Shown in pieces: positions 25,243 through 36,080 of a DNA stretch of 64,000 nt (positions are counted from its first letter, which is position 1; the number at the start of each line of letters is the position of its first letter). The DNA lies in contig CM076140.1 in the NCBI GenBank assembly GCA_038025085.1, positions 30,491,501 to 30,555,500 on the forward strand, given 5' to 3'. The position numbers and the translations under genes were made by a program. The notes beneath the pieces are model-generated. The model saw nothing but the letters and a program-made list of their open reading frames with translations, had not been told where the DNA came from and searched no databases. Source of the stretch: Tetragonia tetragonoides. Taxonomy: Eukaryota; Streptophyta; Magnoliopsida; Caryophyllales; Aizoaceae.

Positions 25243-28200
25243 AAGAGAAAGCACCCAAATACTTTGTTTGCATTCATTTGAGTGTGAAACTACACCTAGG
25301 ATGTTTAGAAGTACAAACAAGCTTCAACTCAAGCTTTTGAATGCATTTACGCGTTCTAAAAGCTCTTACGAGTAGGGTGAAAGAGATTTGAGTTCTTTTG
25401 TGTTGTATATTAAGAGAAAGCATGCAAATACTTTGTTTGCATTCATTTGAGTGTGAAACTACACCTAGGGTGTTTTCAAGTACAAACAAGCTTCAACTCA
25501 AGCTTTTAAATGCATTTACGCGTTTTAAAAACTCTTACGAGTACGGTGAAACAGATTTGAGTTCTTTTGTGTTGTATATTAAGAGAAAGCATCCAAATAC
25601 TTTGTTTGCATTCATTTGAGTGTGAAACTCTACCTAAGATGTTTGCAAGTACAAACAAGCTTCAACTCAAGCTTTTGAATGCATTTACGCGTTTTAAAAG
25701 CTTGTACGAGTAGGGTGAATGAGACTTGAGTTCTTTTGTGTTATATATTAAGAGAAAGCATCCAAATACTTTGTTTGCATTCATTTGAGTGTGAAACTAC
25801 AGCTAGGATATTTATAAGTACAAACAAGCTTCAACTCAAGCTTTTGAATGCATTTACGTGTTTTAAAAGCTCGTACGACTGGGGTGAAAGAGATTTGAGT
25901 TCGTTTGTGTGGTATATTAAGAGAAAGCATCCAAATACTTTGTTTGCATTCATTTGAGTGTGAAACTACACCTAGCATTTTTAGAAGTACAAACAAGCTG
26001 CAACTCAAGCTTTTGAATGCATTTACGCGTTTTAAAAGCTCTTACGAGTAGGGAGAAAGAAATTTGAGTTCTTTTGTGTTGTATATTAAGAGAAAGCAAC
26101 CAAATACTTTGCTTATATTCATTTGAGTGTGAAACGACACCTAGGATGTTTAGAAGTACAAACAAGCTTCAACTCAAGCTTTTGAATGCATTTACGCGTT
26201 TTAAAAGCTCGTACGAGTATGGTGAAAGAGATTGGAGTTCTTTTGTGTTGTATATTAAGAGAAAGCACTCAAATGTTTTGTTTGCATTCATTTGAGTATG
26301 AAACTACCCCAAGAATGTTTTATAGTACAAACAAGCTTCAACTCAAGCTGTTTTAATGCATTTACGCGTTTTAAAAGCTCATACGAGTAGGGTGAAAGAG
26401 ATTTTAGTTCGTTTCTATTGTATATTAAGAGAAAGCATCCAATGCATTCATTTGAGTGTGACACTACACCTAGGATGTTTTCAAGTACAAACAAGATTCA
26501 ATTAAAGCTTTTGAATGCATTTACGCGTTTTAAAAGCTCGTACGAATAGGGTGAAAGAGACTTGAGTTCTTTTGTGTTGTATATTAAGAGAACCCATCCA
26601 AATGTTTTGTTTGCATTCATTTGAGTATGAAACTATACCAAGAATGTTTTATAGTACAAACAAGCTTCAAGTCAAGCTGTTTTAATGCATTTACGCGTTT
26701 TAAAAGCTCATACGAGTAGGGTGAAAGAGATTTTAGTTCGTTTGTGTTGTATATTAAGAGAAAGCATCCAAATACTTTGTTTGCATTCATTCGAGTGTGA
26801 AACTACATCTAGGATGTTTAGAAGTACAAACAAGCTTTAACTCAAGCTTTTGAATGCATTTACGCGTTTTAAAAGCTCGTACGAGTAGGGTGAAAGAGAT
26901 TTGAGTTCTTTTGTGTTGTATATTAAGAGAAAGCATCCAAATACTTTGTTTGCATTCATTTGAGTGTGAAACTACACCTAGGATATTTTCAAGTACAAAC
27001 AAGCTTCAACTCAAGCTTTTGAATGCATTTACGCGTTTTAAAAGCTCGTACAAGTAGGGTGAAAGAGACTTGAGTTCTTTTGTGTTGTATATTAAGAGAA
27101 AGCATCCAAATACTTTGTTTGCATTCATTTGAGTGTGAAACTACACCTAGGATGTTTAGAAGTACAAACAAGCTTCAACTCAAGCTTTTGAATGCATTTA
27201 CGCGTTCTAAAAGCTCTTACGAGTAGGGTGAAAGAGATTTGAGTTTTTTTGTGTTGTATATTAAGAGAAAGCATGCAAATACTTTGTTTGCATTCATTTG
27301 AGTGTGAAACTACACCTAGGGTGTTTTCAAGTACAAACAAGCTTCAACTCAAGCTTTTAAATACATTTACGCGTTTTAAAAACTCTTACGAGTACGGTGA
27401 AAGAGATTTGAGTTCTTTTGTGTTGTATATTAAGAGAAAGCATCCAAATACTTTGTTTGCATTCATTTGAGTGTGAAACTCCACCTAAGGTGTTTGCAAG
27501 GACAAACAAGCTTCAACTCAAGCTTTTGAATGCATTTACGTGTTTTAAAAGCTTGTACGAGTAGGGTGAAAGAATTTTGAGTTCGTTTGTGTTGTATATT
27601 AAGAGAATGCATCCAAATACTTTGTTTGCATTCAGTTGAGTGTGACACTACACCTAGGATGTTTTCAAGTACAAAAAAGATTCAATTAAAGCTTTTGAAT
27701 GCATTTACTCCTTTTAAAAGCTCGAACGAGTAGGGTGAAAGAGATTTGAGTTCTTTTGTGTTGTATATTAAGAGAAAGCATCCAAATCTTTTGTTTTCAT
27801 TCATTTGAGTATGAAACTACACCAAGAATGTTTTATAGTACAAACAAGCTTCAACTCAAGCTGTTTTAATGCATTTACGCGTTTTAAAAGCTCATACGAG
27901 TAGGGTGAATGAGATTTGAGTTCTTTTGTGTTGTATATTAAGAGAAAGCATCCAAATACTTTTTTTGCATTCATTTGAGTGTGAAACTACACCTAGGATA
28001 TTTTCAAGTACAAACAAGCTTCAACTCAAGCTTTTGAATGCATTTACGCGTTTTAAAAGCTCGTACGAGTAGGGTGAATGAGACTTGAGTTCTTTTGTGT
28101 TATATATTAAGAGAAAGCATCCAAATACTTTGTTTGCATTCATTTGAGTGTGAAACTACACCTAGGATATTTACAAGTACAAACAAGCTTCAACTGAAGC

Positions 28201-31200
28201 TTTTGAATGCATTTACGTGTTTTAAAAGCTCGTACGACTGGGGCGAAAGAGATTTGAGTTCGTTTGTGTGGTATATTAAGAGAAAGCATCCAAATACTTT
28301 GTTTGCATACATTTGAGTGTAAAACTACACCTAGGATGTTTAGAAGTACAAACAAGCTTCGACTCAAGCTTTTGAATGCATTTACACGTTTTAAAAGCTC
28401 GTACGAGTAGGGTGAAAGAGATTGGAGTTCTTTTGTGTTGTATATTAAGAGAAAGCATCCAAATACTTTGTGTGCATTCATTTGAGTGTGAAACTACACG
28501 TAGGATGTTTACAAGTACAAACAGGCTTCACTCAAACTTTTGAATTCATTTACCCGTTTTAAAAGCTCGTACGACTAGGGTGAAAGAGATTTGAGTTCGT
28601 TTGTGTGGTATATTAAGAGAAAGCATCCAAATACTTTGTTTGCATTCATTTGAGTCTGAAACTACACCTAGGATGTTTAGAAGTACAAACAAGCTTCAAC
28701 TCAAGCTTTTAAATGCATTTACGCGTTTTAAAAAACTCTTACGAGCACGGTGAAAGAGATTGAGTTCTTTTGTGTTGTATCTTAAGAGAAAGCATCCAAA
28801 TACTTTGTTTGCATTCATTTGAGTGTGAAACTCCACCTAAGGTGTTTGCAAGTACAAACAAGCTTCAACTCAAGCTTTTGAATGCATTTACGCGTTTTAA
28901 AAGCTTGTACGAGTAGGGTGAAAGAGTTTTGAGTTCGTTTATGTTGTATATTAAGAGAAAGCATCCAAATACTTTGTTTGCATTCATTTGAGTGTGAAAC
29001 TACACCTAAGGTGTTTTCAAGTACAAACAAGCTTCAACTCAAGCTTTTGAATGCATTTACGCGTTTTAAAAGCTTCTCCGAGTAGGGTTAAAAAGTTTTG
29101 AGTTCGTTTGTGTTATATATTAAGAGAAAGCATCCAAATACTTTGTTTGCATTCATTTGAGTGTGACACTACACCTAGGATGTTTTCAAGTACAAAAAAG
29201 ATTCAATTACGCGTTTAGAAGTACAAACAAGCTTCAACTCAAGTTTGCTTATATTCATTTGAGTGTGAAACTACAACTAGGATGTTTAGAAGTACAAACA
29301 AGCTTCAACTCAAGTTTTTGAATGCATTTACACGTTTTAAAAGCTCGTTCGAGTACGGTGAAAGAGATTGGAGTTCTTTTGTGTTGTATATTAAGAGAAA
29401 GCATCCAAATAATTTGTTTGCATTCATTTGAGTGTGAAACTACACCTAGGATGTTTACAAGTACAAACAAGCTTCAACTCAAGCTTTTGAATTAATTTAC
29501 CCGATTTAAAAGGTCGTATGACTAGGGTGAAAGAGATTTGAGTTCGTTTGTGTGGTATATTAAGAGAAAGCATCCAAATACTTTGTTTGCATTCACTTGA
29601 GTGTGAAACTACACCTAGGATGTTTACAAGTACAAACAAGCTTCAACTCAAGCTTTTGATTTCATTTACGCGTTTCAAAAGCTCGTACCAGTAGGGTGAA
29701 AGAGATTGGAGTTCTTTTGTGTTGTATATTAAGAGAAAGCATCCAAATACTTTGTTTGCATTCATTTGAGTGTGAAACTACACCTAGGATGTTTACAAGT
29801 ACAAACAAGCTTCAACTCAAGCTTTTGAATGCATTTACGCGTTTTAACAGCTCTTACGACTAGGGTGATAGAGATTTGAGTTTGTTTGTGTGGTATAATA
29901 AGAGAAAGCATCCAAATACTTTGTTTGCATTCATTTGAGTGTGAAACTACAGGTAGGATGTTTACAAGTACAAACAAGCTTCAACTCAAGCTGTTTTAAT
30001 GCATTTACGCGTTTTAAAAGCTCGTACGACTAGGGTGAAAGAGATTTGAGTTCTTTTATGTTGTATGTTAAGAGAAAGCATCCAAATACTTTGTTTGTAT
30101 TCATTTGAGTGTAAAACTACACCTAGGATGTTTAGAAGTACAAACAAGCTTCGACTTAAGCTTTTGAATGCATTTACACATTTTAAAAGCTCGTACGAGT
30201 AGGGTGAAAGAGATTGGAGTTCTTTTGTGTTATATATTAAGAGAAAGCATCCAAATACTTTGTTTGCATTCAATTGAGTATGAAACTACACCTAGGATGT
30301 TTACAAGTACAAACAAGCTTCAACTCAAGCTTTTGAATTCATTTACCCGTTTTAAAAGCTCGTACGACTAGGGTGAAAGAGATTTGAGTTCGTTTGTGTG
30401 GTGTATTAAGAGAAAGCATCCAAATACTTTGTTTGCATTCATTTGAGTGTGACACTACACCTAGAATGTTTTCAAGTACAAAAAAGATTCAATTAAAGCT
30501 TTTGAATGCATTTACGCGTTTTAAAAGCTCGAACGAGTTGGGTGAAAGAGATTTGAAGTTCTTTTGTGTTGTATATTAAGAGAAAGCATCCAAATATTTT
30601 GTTTGCATTCATTTGAGTATGAATCTACACCAATAATGTTTTATAGTACAAACAAGCTTCAACTCAAGCTTTTGAATCCATTTACGCGTTTTAAAAGCTC
30701 ATACGAGTAGGGTGAAAGAGATTTGAGTTCTTTTGTGTTGTATATTAAGAGAAAGCAACCAAATAATTTGCTTATATTCATTTGAGTGTGAAACTACAAC
30801 TAGGATGTTGAGAAGTACAAACAAGCTTCAACTCAAGCTTTTGAATGCATTTACACGTTTTAAAAGCTCGTTCGAGTACGGTGAAAGAGATTGGAGTTCT
30901 TTTGTGTTGTATATTAAGAGAAAGCATCCAAATAATTTGTTTGCATTCATTTGAGTGTGAAACTACACCTAGGATTATTACAACTACAAACAAGCTTAAA
31001 CTCAATCTTTTGAATTAATTTACCCGATTTAAAAGCTCGTATGACTAGGGTGAAAGAGATTTGAGTTCGTTTGTGTGGTATATTAAGAGAAAGCACCCAA
31101 ATACTTTGTTTGCATTCACTTAAGTGTGAAACCACACCTAGGATATTTACAAGTACAAACAAGCTTCAACTCAAACTTTTGATTTCATTTACGCGTTTCA

Positions 31201-31690
31201 AAAGCTCGTACCAATAGGGTGAAAGAGATTGGAGTTCTTTTGTGTTGTATATTAAGAGAAAGCATCCAAATACTTTGTTTGCATTCATTTGAGTGTGAAA
31301 CTACACCTAGGATGTTTACAAGTACAAACAAGCTTCAACTCAAGCTTTTGAATGCATTTACGCGTTTTAACAGCTCTTACGACTAGAGTGATAGAGATTT
31401 GAGTTTGTTTGTGTGGTATATTAAGAGAAAGCATCCAAATACTTTTTTTGCATTCATTTGAGTGTGAAACTACACGTAGGATGTTTACTAGTACAAACAA
31501 GCTTCAACTCAAGCTGTTTTAATGCATTTACGCGTTTTAAAAGCTCGTACGACTAGGGTGAAAGAGATTTGAGTTCTTTTATGTTGTATATTGAGAGAAA
31601 GCATCCAAATACTTTGTTTGCATTCATTTGAGTGTAAAACTACACCTAGGATGTTTAGAAGTACAAACAAGCTTCGACTCAAGCTTTTGA
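25003..31690 (+). repeat. Large segmental duplication unit, copy L2 (~6.69 kb)
   Basis: Colinear with L1 at offsets of 6752, then 6922, then 6687-6688 bp. The first change reflects an extra monomer at about 27002-27171. The second reflects loss of about 235 bp at a scrambled junction at 29208-29255. Downstream of that junction the copy follows L1 closely (for example 23299 to 29986 and 24821 to 31509). It shares rare variants with L1 such as GAAACGACACC (about 26133) and GCTTCTCCGAG (about 29071). Confidence 0.85.
29200..29260 (+). repeat. Scrambled satellite junction
   Basis: A C monomer (GATTCAATTA, about 29208) runs directly into CGCGTTTAGAAGTAC and then, after CAACTCAAG, into TTTGCTTATATTC. 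Three pieces from different monomer phases are joined within about 50 bp. L1 at about 22270-22570 has complete monomers here, so the change is a local multi-breakpoint deletion of about 235 bp in L2. Confidence 0.8.
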
Positions 31691-34570
31691 ATGCATTTAC
31701 ACATTTTAAAATCTCGTACGAGTAGGGTGAAAGAGATTGGAGTTCTTTTGTGTTGTATATTAAGAGAATGCATCCAAGTACTTTGTTTGCATTCAATAGA
31801 GTGTGAAACTACACCTAGGATGTTTACAAGTACAAACTAGCTTCAACTCAAGCTTTTGAATTCATTTACCCGTTTTAAAAGCTCGTACGACTATGGTGAA
31901 AGAGATTTGAGTTTGTTTGTGTGGTATATTAAGAGAAAGCATCCAAATACTTTGTTTGCATTCATTTGAGTGTGAAACTACACCTAGGATGTTTAGAAGT
32001 ACAAACAAGCTTCAACTCAAGCTTTTGAATGCATTTACGCGTTCTTAAAGCTCTTACGAGTAGGGTGAAAGAGATTTGAGTTCTTTTGTGTTGTATATTA
32101 AGAGAACGCATGCAAATACTTTGTTTGCATTCATTTGAGTGTGAAACTCTACCTAAGATGTTTGCAAGTACAAACAAGCTTCAACTCAAGCTTTTGAATG
32201 CATTTACGCGTTTTAAAAGCTTGTACGAGTAGGGTGAATGAGACTTGAGTTCTTTTGTGTTATATATTAAGAGAAAGCATCCAAATACTTTGTTTGCATT
32301 CATTTAAGTGTGAAACTACACCTAGGATATTTACAAGTACAAACAAGCTTCAACTCAAGCTTTTGAATGCATTTACGTGTTTTAAAAGCTCGTACGACTG
32401 GGGTGAAAGAGATTTGAGTTCGTTTGTGTGGTATATTAAGAGAAAGCACCCAAATACTTTGTTTGCATTCATTTGAGTGTGACACTACACCTAGAATATT
32501 TTCAAGTACAAAAAAGATTCAATTAAAGCTTTTGAATGGATTTACGCGTTTTAAAAGCTCGAACGAGTTGGGTGAAAGAGATTTAAAGTTTTTTTGTGTT
32601 GTATATTAAGAGAAAGCATCCAAATATTTTGTTTGCATTCATTTGAGTATGAATCTACACCAATAATGTTTTATAGTACAAACAAGCTTCAACTCAAGCT
32701 TTTGAATCCATTTACGCGTTTTAAAAGCTCATACGAGTAGGGTGAAAGAGATTTGAGTTCTTTTGTGTTGTATATTAAGAGAAAGCAACCAAATAATTTG
32801 CTTATATTCATTTGAGTGTGAAACTACAACTAGGATGTTTAGAAGTACAAACAAGCTTCAACTCAAGCTTTTGAATGCATTTACACGTTTTAAAAGCTCG
32901 TTCGAGTACGGTGAAAGAGATTGGAGTTCTTTTGTGTTGTATATTAAGAGAAAGCATCCAAATAATTTGTTTGCATTCATTTGAGTGTGAAACTACACCT
33001 AGGATTATTACAAGTACAAACAAGCTTAAACTCAATCTTTTGAATTAATTTACCCGATTTAAAAGCTCGTATGACTAGGGTGAAAGAGATTTGAGTTCGT
33101 TTGTGTGGTATATTAAGAGAAAGCACCCAAATACTTTGTTTGCATTCACTTAAGTGTGAAACTACACCTAGGATGTTTACAAGTACAAACAAGCTTCAAC
33201 TCAAACTTTTGATTTCATTTACGCGTTTCAAAAGCTCGTACCAATAGGGTGAAAGAGATTGGAGTTCTTTTGTGTTGTATATTAAGAGAAAGCATCCAAA
33301 TACTTTGTTTGCATTCATTTGAGTGTGAAACTACACCTAGGATGTTTACAAGTACAAACAAGCTTCAACTCAAGCTTTTGAATGCATTTACGCGTTTTAA
33401 CAGCTCTTACGACTAGAGTGATAGAGATTTGAGTTTGTTTGTGTGGTATATTAAGAGAAAGCATTCAAATACTTTTTTTGCATTCATTTGAGTGTGAAAC
33501 TACACGTAGGATGTTTACTAGTACAAACAAGCTTCAACTCAAGCTGTTTTAATGCATTTACGCGTTTTAAAAGCTCGTACGACTAGGGTGAAAGAGATTT
33601 GAGTTCTTTTATGTTGTATATTGAGAGAAAGCATCCAAATACTTTGTTTGCATTCATTTGAGTGTAAAACTACACCTAGGATGTTTAGAAGTACAAACAA
33701 GCTTCGACTCAAGCTTTTGAATGCATTTACACATTTTAAAAGCTCGTACGAGTAGGGTGAAAGAGATTGGAGTTCTTTTGTCTTGTATATTAAGAGAAAG
33801 CATCCAATTACTTTGTTTGCATTCAATAGAGTGTGAAACTACACCTAGGATGTTTACAAGTACAAACAAGCTTCAACTCAAGCTTTTGAATTCATTTACC
33901 CGTTTTAAAAGCTCGTACGACTATGGTGAAAGAGATTTGAGTTTGTTTGTGTGGTATATTAAGAGAAAGCATCCAAATACTTTGTTTGCATTCATTTGAG
34001 TGTGAAACTACACCTAGGTTGTTTAGAAGTACAAACAAGCTTCAACTCAAGCTTTTGAATGCATTTACACGTTCTTAAAGCTCTTACGAGTAGGGTGAAA
34101 GAGATTTGAGTTCTTTTGTGTTGTATATTAAGAGAACGCATGCAAATACTTTGTTTGCATTCATTTGAGTGTGAAACTCTACCTAAGATGTTTGCAAGTA
34201 CAAACAAGCTTCAAATCAAGCTTTTGAATGCATTTACGCGTTTTAAAAGCTTGTACGAGTAGGGTGAATGAGACTTGAGTTCTTTTGTGTTATATATTAA
34301 GAGAAAGCATCCAAATACTTTGTTTGCATTCATTTAAGTGTGAAACTACACCTAGGATATTTACAAGTACAAACAAGCTTCAACTCAAGCTTTTGAATGC
34401 ATTTACGTGTTTTAAAAGCTCGTACGACTGGGGTGAAAGAGATTTGAGTTCGTTTGTGTGGTATATTAAGAGAAAGCACCCAAATACTTTGTTTGCATTC
34501 ATTTGAGTGTGACACTACACCTAGAATGTTTTCAAGTACAAAAAAGATTCAATTAAAGCTTTTGAATGCA
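30395..34570 (+). repeat. 2030-bp (12-monomer) tandem duplication
   Basis: Two full copies, about 30395-32424 and 32425-34454, plus about 115 bp of a third. Corresponding monomers are at 30778 and 32808, 30947 and 32977, 31509 and 33539, 31962 and 33992, and 32255 and 34285, all 2030 bp apart. Both copies share private changes such as TTACTAGTACAAAC (about 31487 and 33517) and GTTCTTAAAGC (about 32041 and 34072). These are not in L1 or in the earlier part of L2, so the duplication is younger than those units. Confidence 0.88.
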
Positions 34571-36080
34571 TTTACGCGTTTTAAAAGCTCTTACGAGTAG
34601 GGTGAAAGAAATTTGAGTTCTTTTGTGTTGTATATTAAGAGAAAGCAACCAAATACTTTGCTTATATTCATTTGAGTGTGAAACGACACCTAGGATGTTT
34701 AGAAGTACAAACAAGCTTCAACTCAAGCTTTTGAATGCATTTACGCGTTTTAAAAGGTCGTACGAGTATGGTGAAAGAGATTGGAGTTCTTTTGTGTTGT
34801 ATATTAAGAGAAAGCACTCAAATGTTTTGTTTGCATTCATTTGAGTATGAAACTACCCCAAGAATGTTTTATAGTACAAACAAGCTTCAACTCAAGCTGT
34901 TTTAATGCATTTACGTGTTTTAAAAGCTCATACGAGTAGGGTGAAAGAGATTTTAGTTCGTTTCTATTGTATATTAAGAGAAAGCATCCAATGCATTCAT
35001 TTGAGTGTGACACTATACCTAGGATGTTTTCAAGTACAAACAAGATTCAATTAAAGCTTTTGAATGCATTTACGCGTTTTAAAAGCTCGTACGAATAGGG
35101 TGAAAGAGACTTGAGTTCTTTTGTGTTGTATATTAAGAGAACCCATCCAAATGTTTTGTTTGCATTCATTTGAGTATGAAACTATACCAAGAATGTTTTA
35201 TAGTACAAACAAGCTTCAAGTCAAGCTGTTTTAATGCATTTACGCGTTTTAAAAGCTCATACGAGTAGGGTGAAAGAGATTTTAGTTCGTTTGTGTTGTA
35301 TATTAAGAGAAAGCATCCAAATACTTTGTTTGCATTCATTCGAGTGTGAAACTACATCTAGGATGTTTAGAAGTACAAACAAGCTTTAACTCAAGCTTTT
35401 GAATGCATTTACGCGTTTTAAAAGCTCGTACGAGTAGGGTGAAAGAGATTTGAGTTCTTTTGTGTTGTATATTAAGAGAAAGCATCCAAATACTTTGTTT
35501 GCATTCATTTGAGTGTGAAACTACACCTAGGATATTTTCAAGTACAAACAAGCTTCAACTCAAGCTTTTGAATGCATTTACGCGTTTTAAAAGCTCGTAC
35601 GAGTAGGGTGAAAGAGACTTGAGTTCTTTTGTGTTGTATATTAAGAGAAAGCATCCAAATACTTTGTTTGCATTCATTTGAGTGTGAAACTACACCTAGG
35701 ATGTTTAGAAGTACAAACAAGCTTCAACTCAAGCTTTTGAATGCATTTACGCGTTCTAAAAGCTCTTACGAGTAGGGTGAAAGAGATTTGAGTTTTTTTG
35801 TGTTGTATATTAAGAGAAAGCATGCAAATACTTTGTTTGCATTCATTTGAGTGTGAAACTACACCTAGGGTGTTTTCAAGTACAAACAAGCTTCAACTCA
35901 AGCTTTTAAATGCATTTACGCGTTTTAAGAACTCTTACGAGTACGGTGAAAGAGATTTGAGTTCTTTTGTGTTGTATATTAAGAGAAAGCATCCAAATAC
36001 TTTGTTTGCATTCATTTGAGTGTGAAACTCCACCTAAGGTGTTTGCAAGTACAAACAAGCTTCAACTCAAGCTTTTGAAT
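31691..36080 (+). repeat. Large segmental duplication unit, copy L3 (partial and rearranged)
   Basis: It begins as a third copy of the L unit (25003 to 31691, offset 6688) and then loses one monomer near 32120, where GCATGCAAATAC and GAAACTCTACC are fused (offset 6519 at 32255). It is interrupted by the second half of a 2030-bp tandem duplication. From about 34565 to 36080 it resumes as a copy of 26016-27530 (offset 8549: 34837 and 26288, 35336 and 26787, 35798 and 27249). It is therefore a composite of several exchange events. Confidence 0.8.
35550..35718 (+). repeat. Reference satellite monomer (169 bp)
   Basis: A near-consensus class A monomer running from one AAGCTT to the base before the next monomer's AAGCTT at 35719. 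It is exactly 169 bp, which sets the register used throughout this annotation. It carries every landmark palindrome, including CTCGTACGAG and CCTAGG. It is useful as a query for measuring divergence of other copies. Confidence 0.9.
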
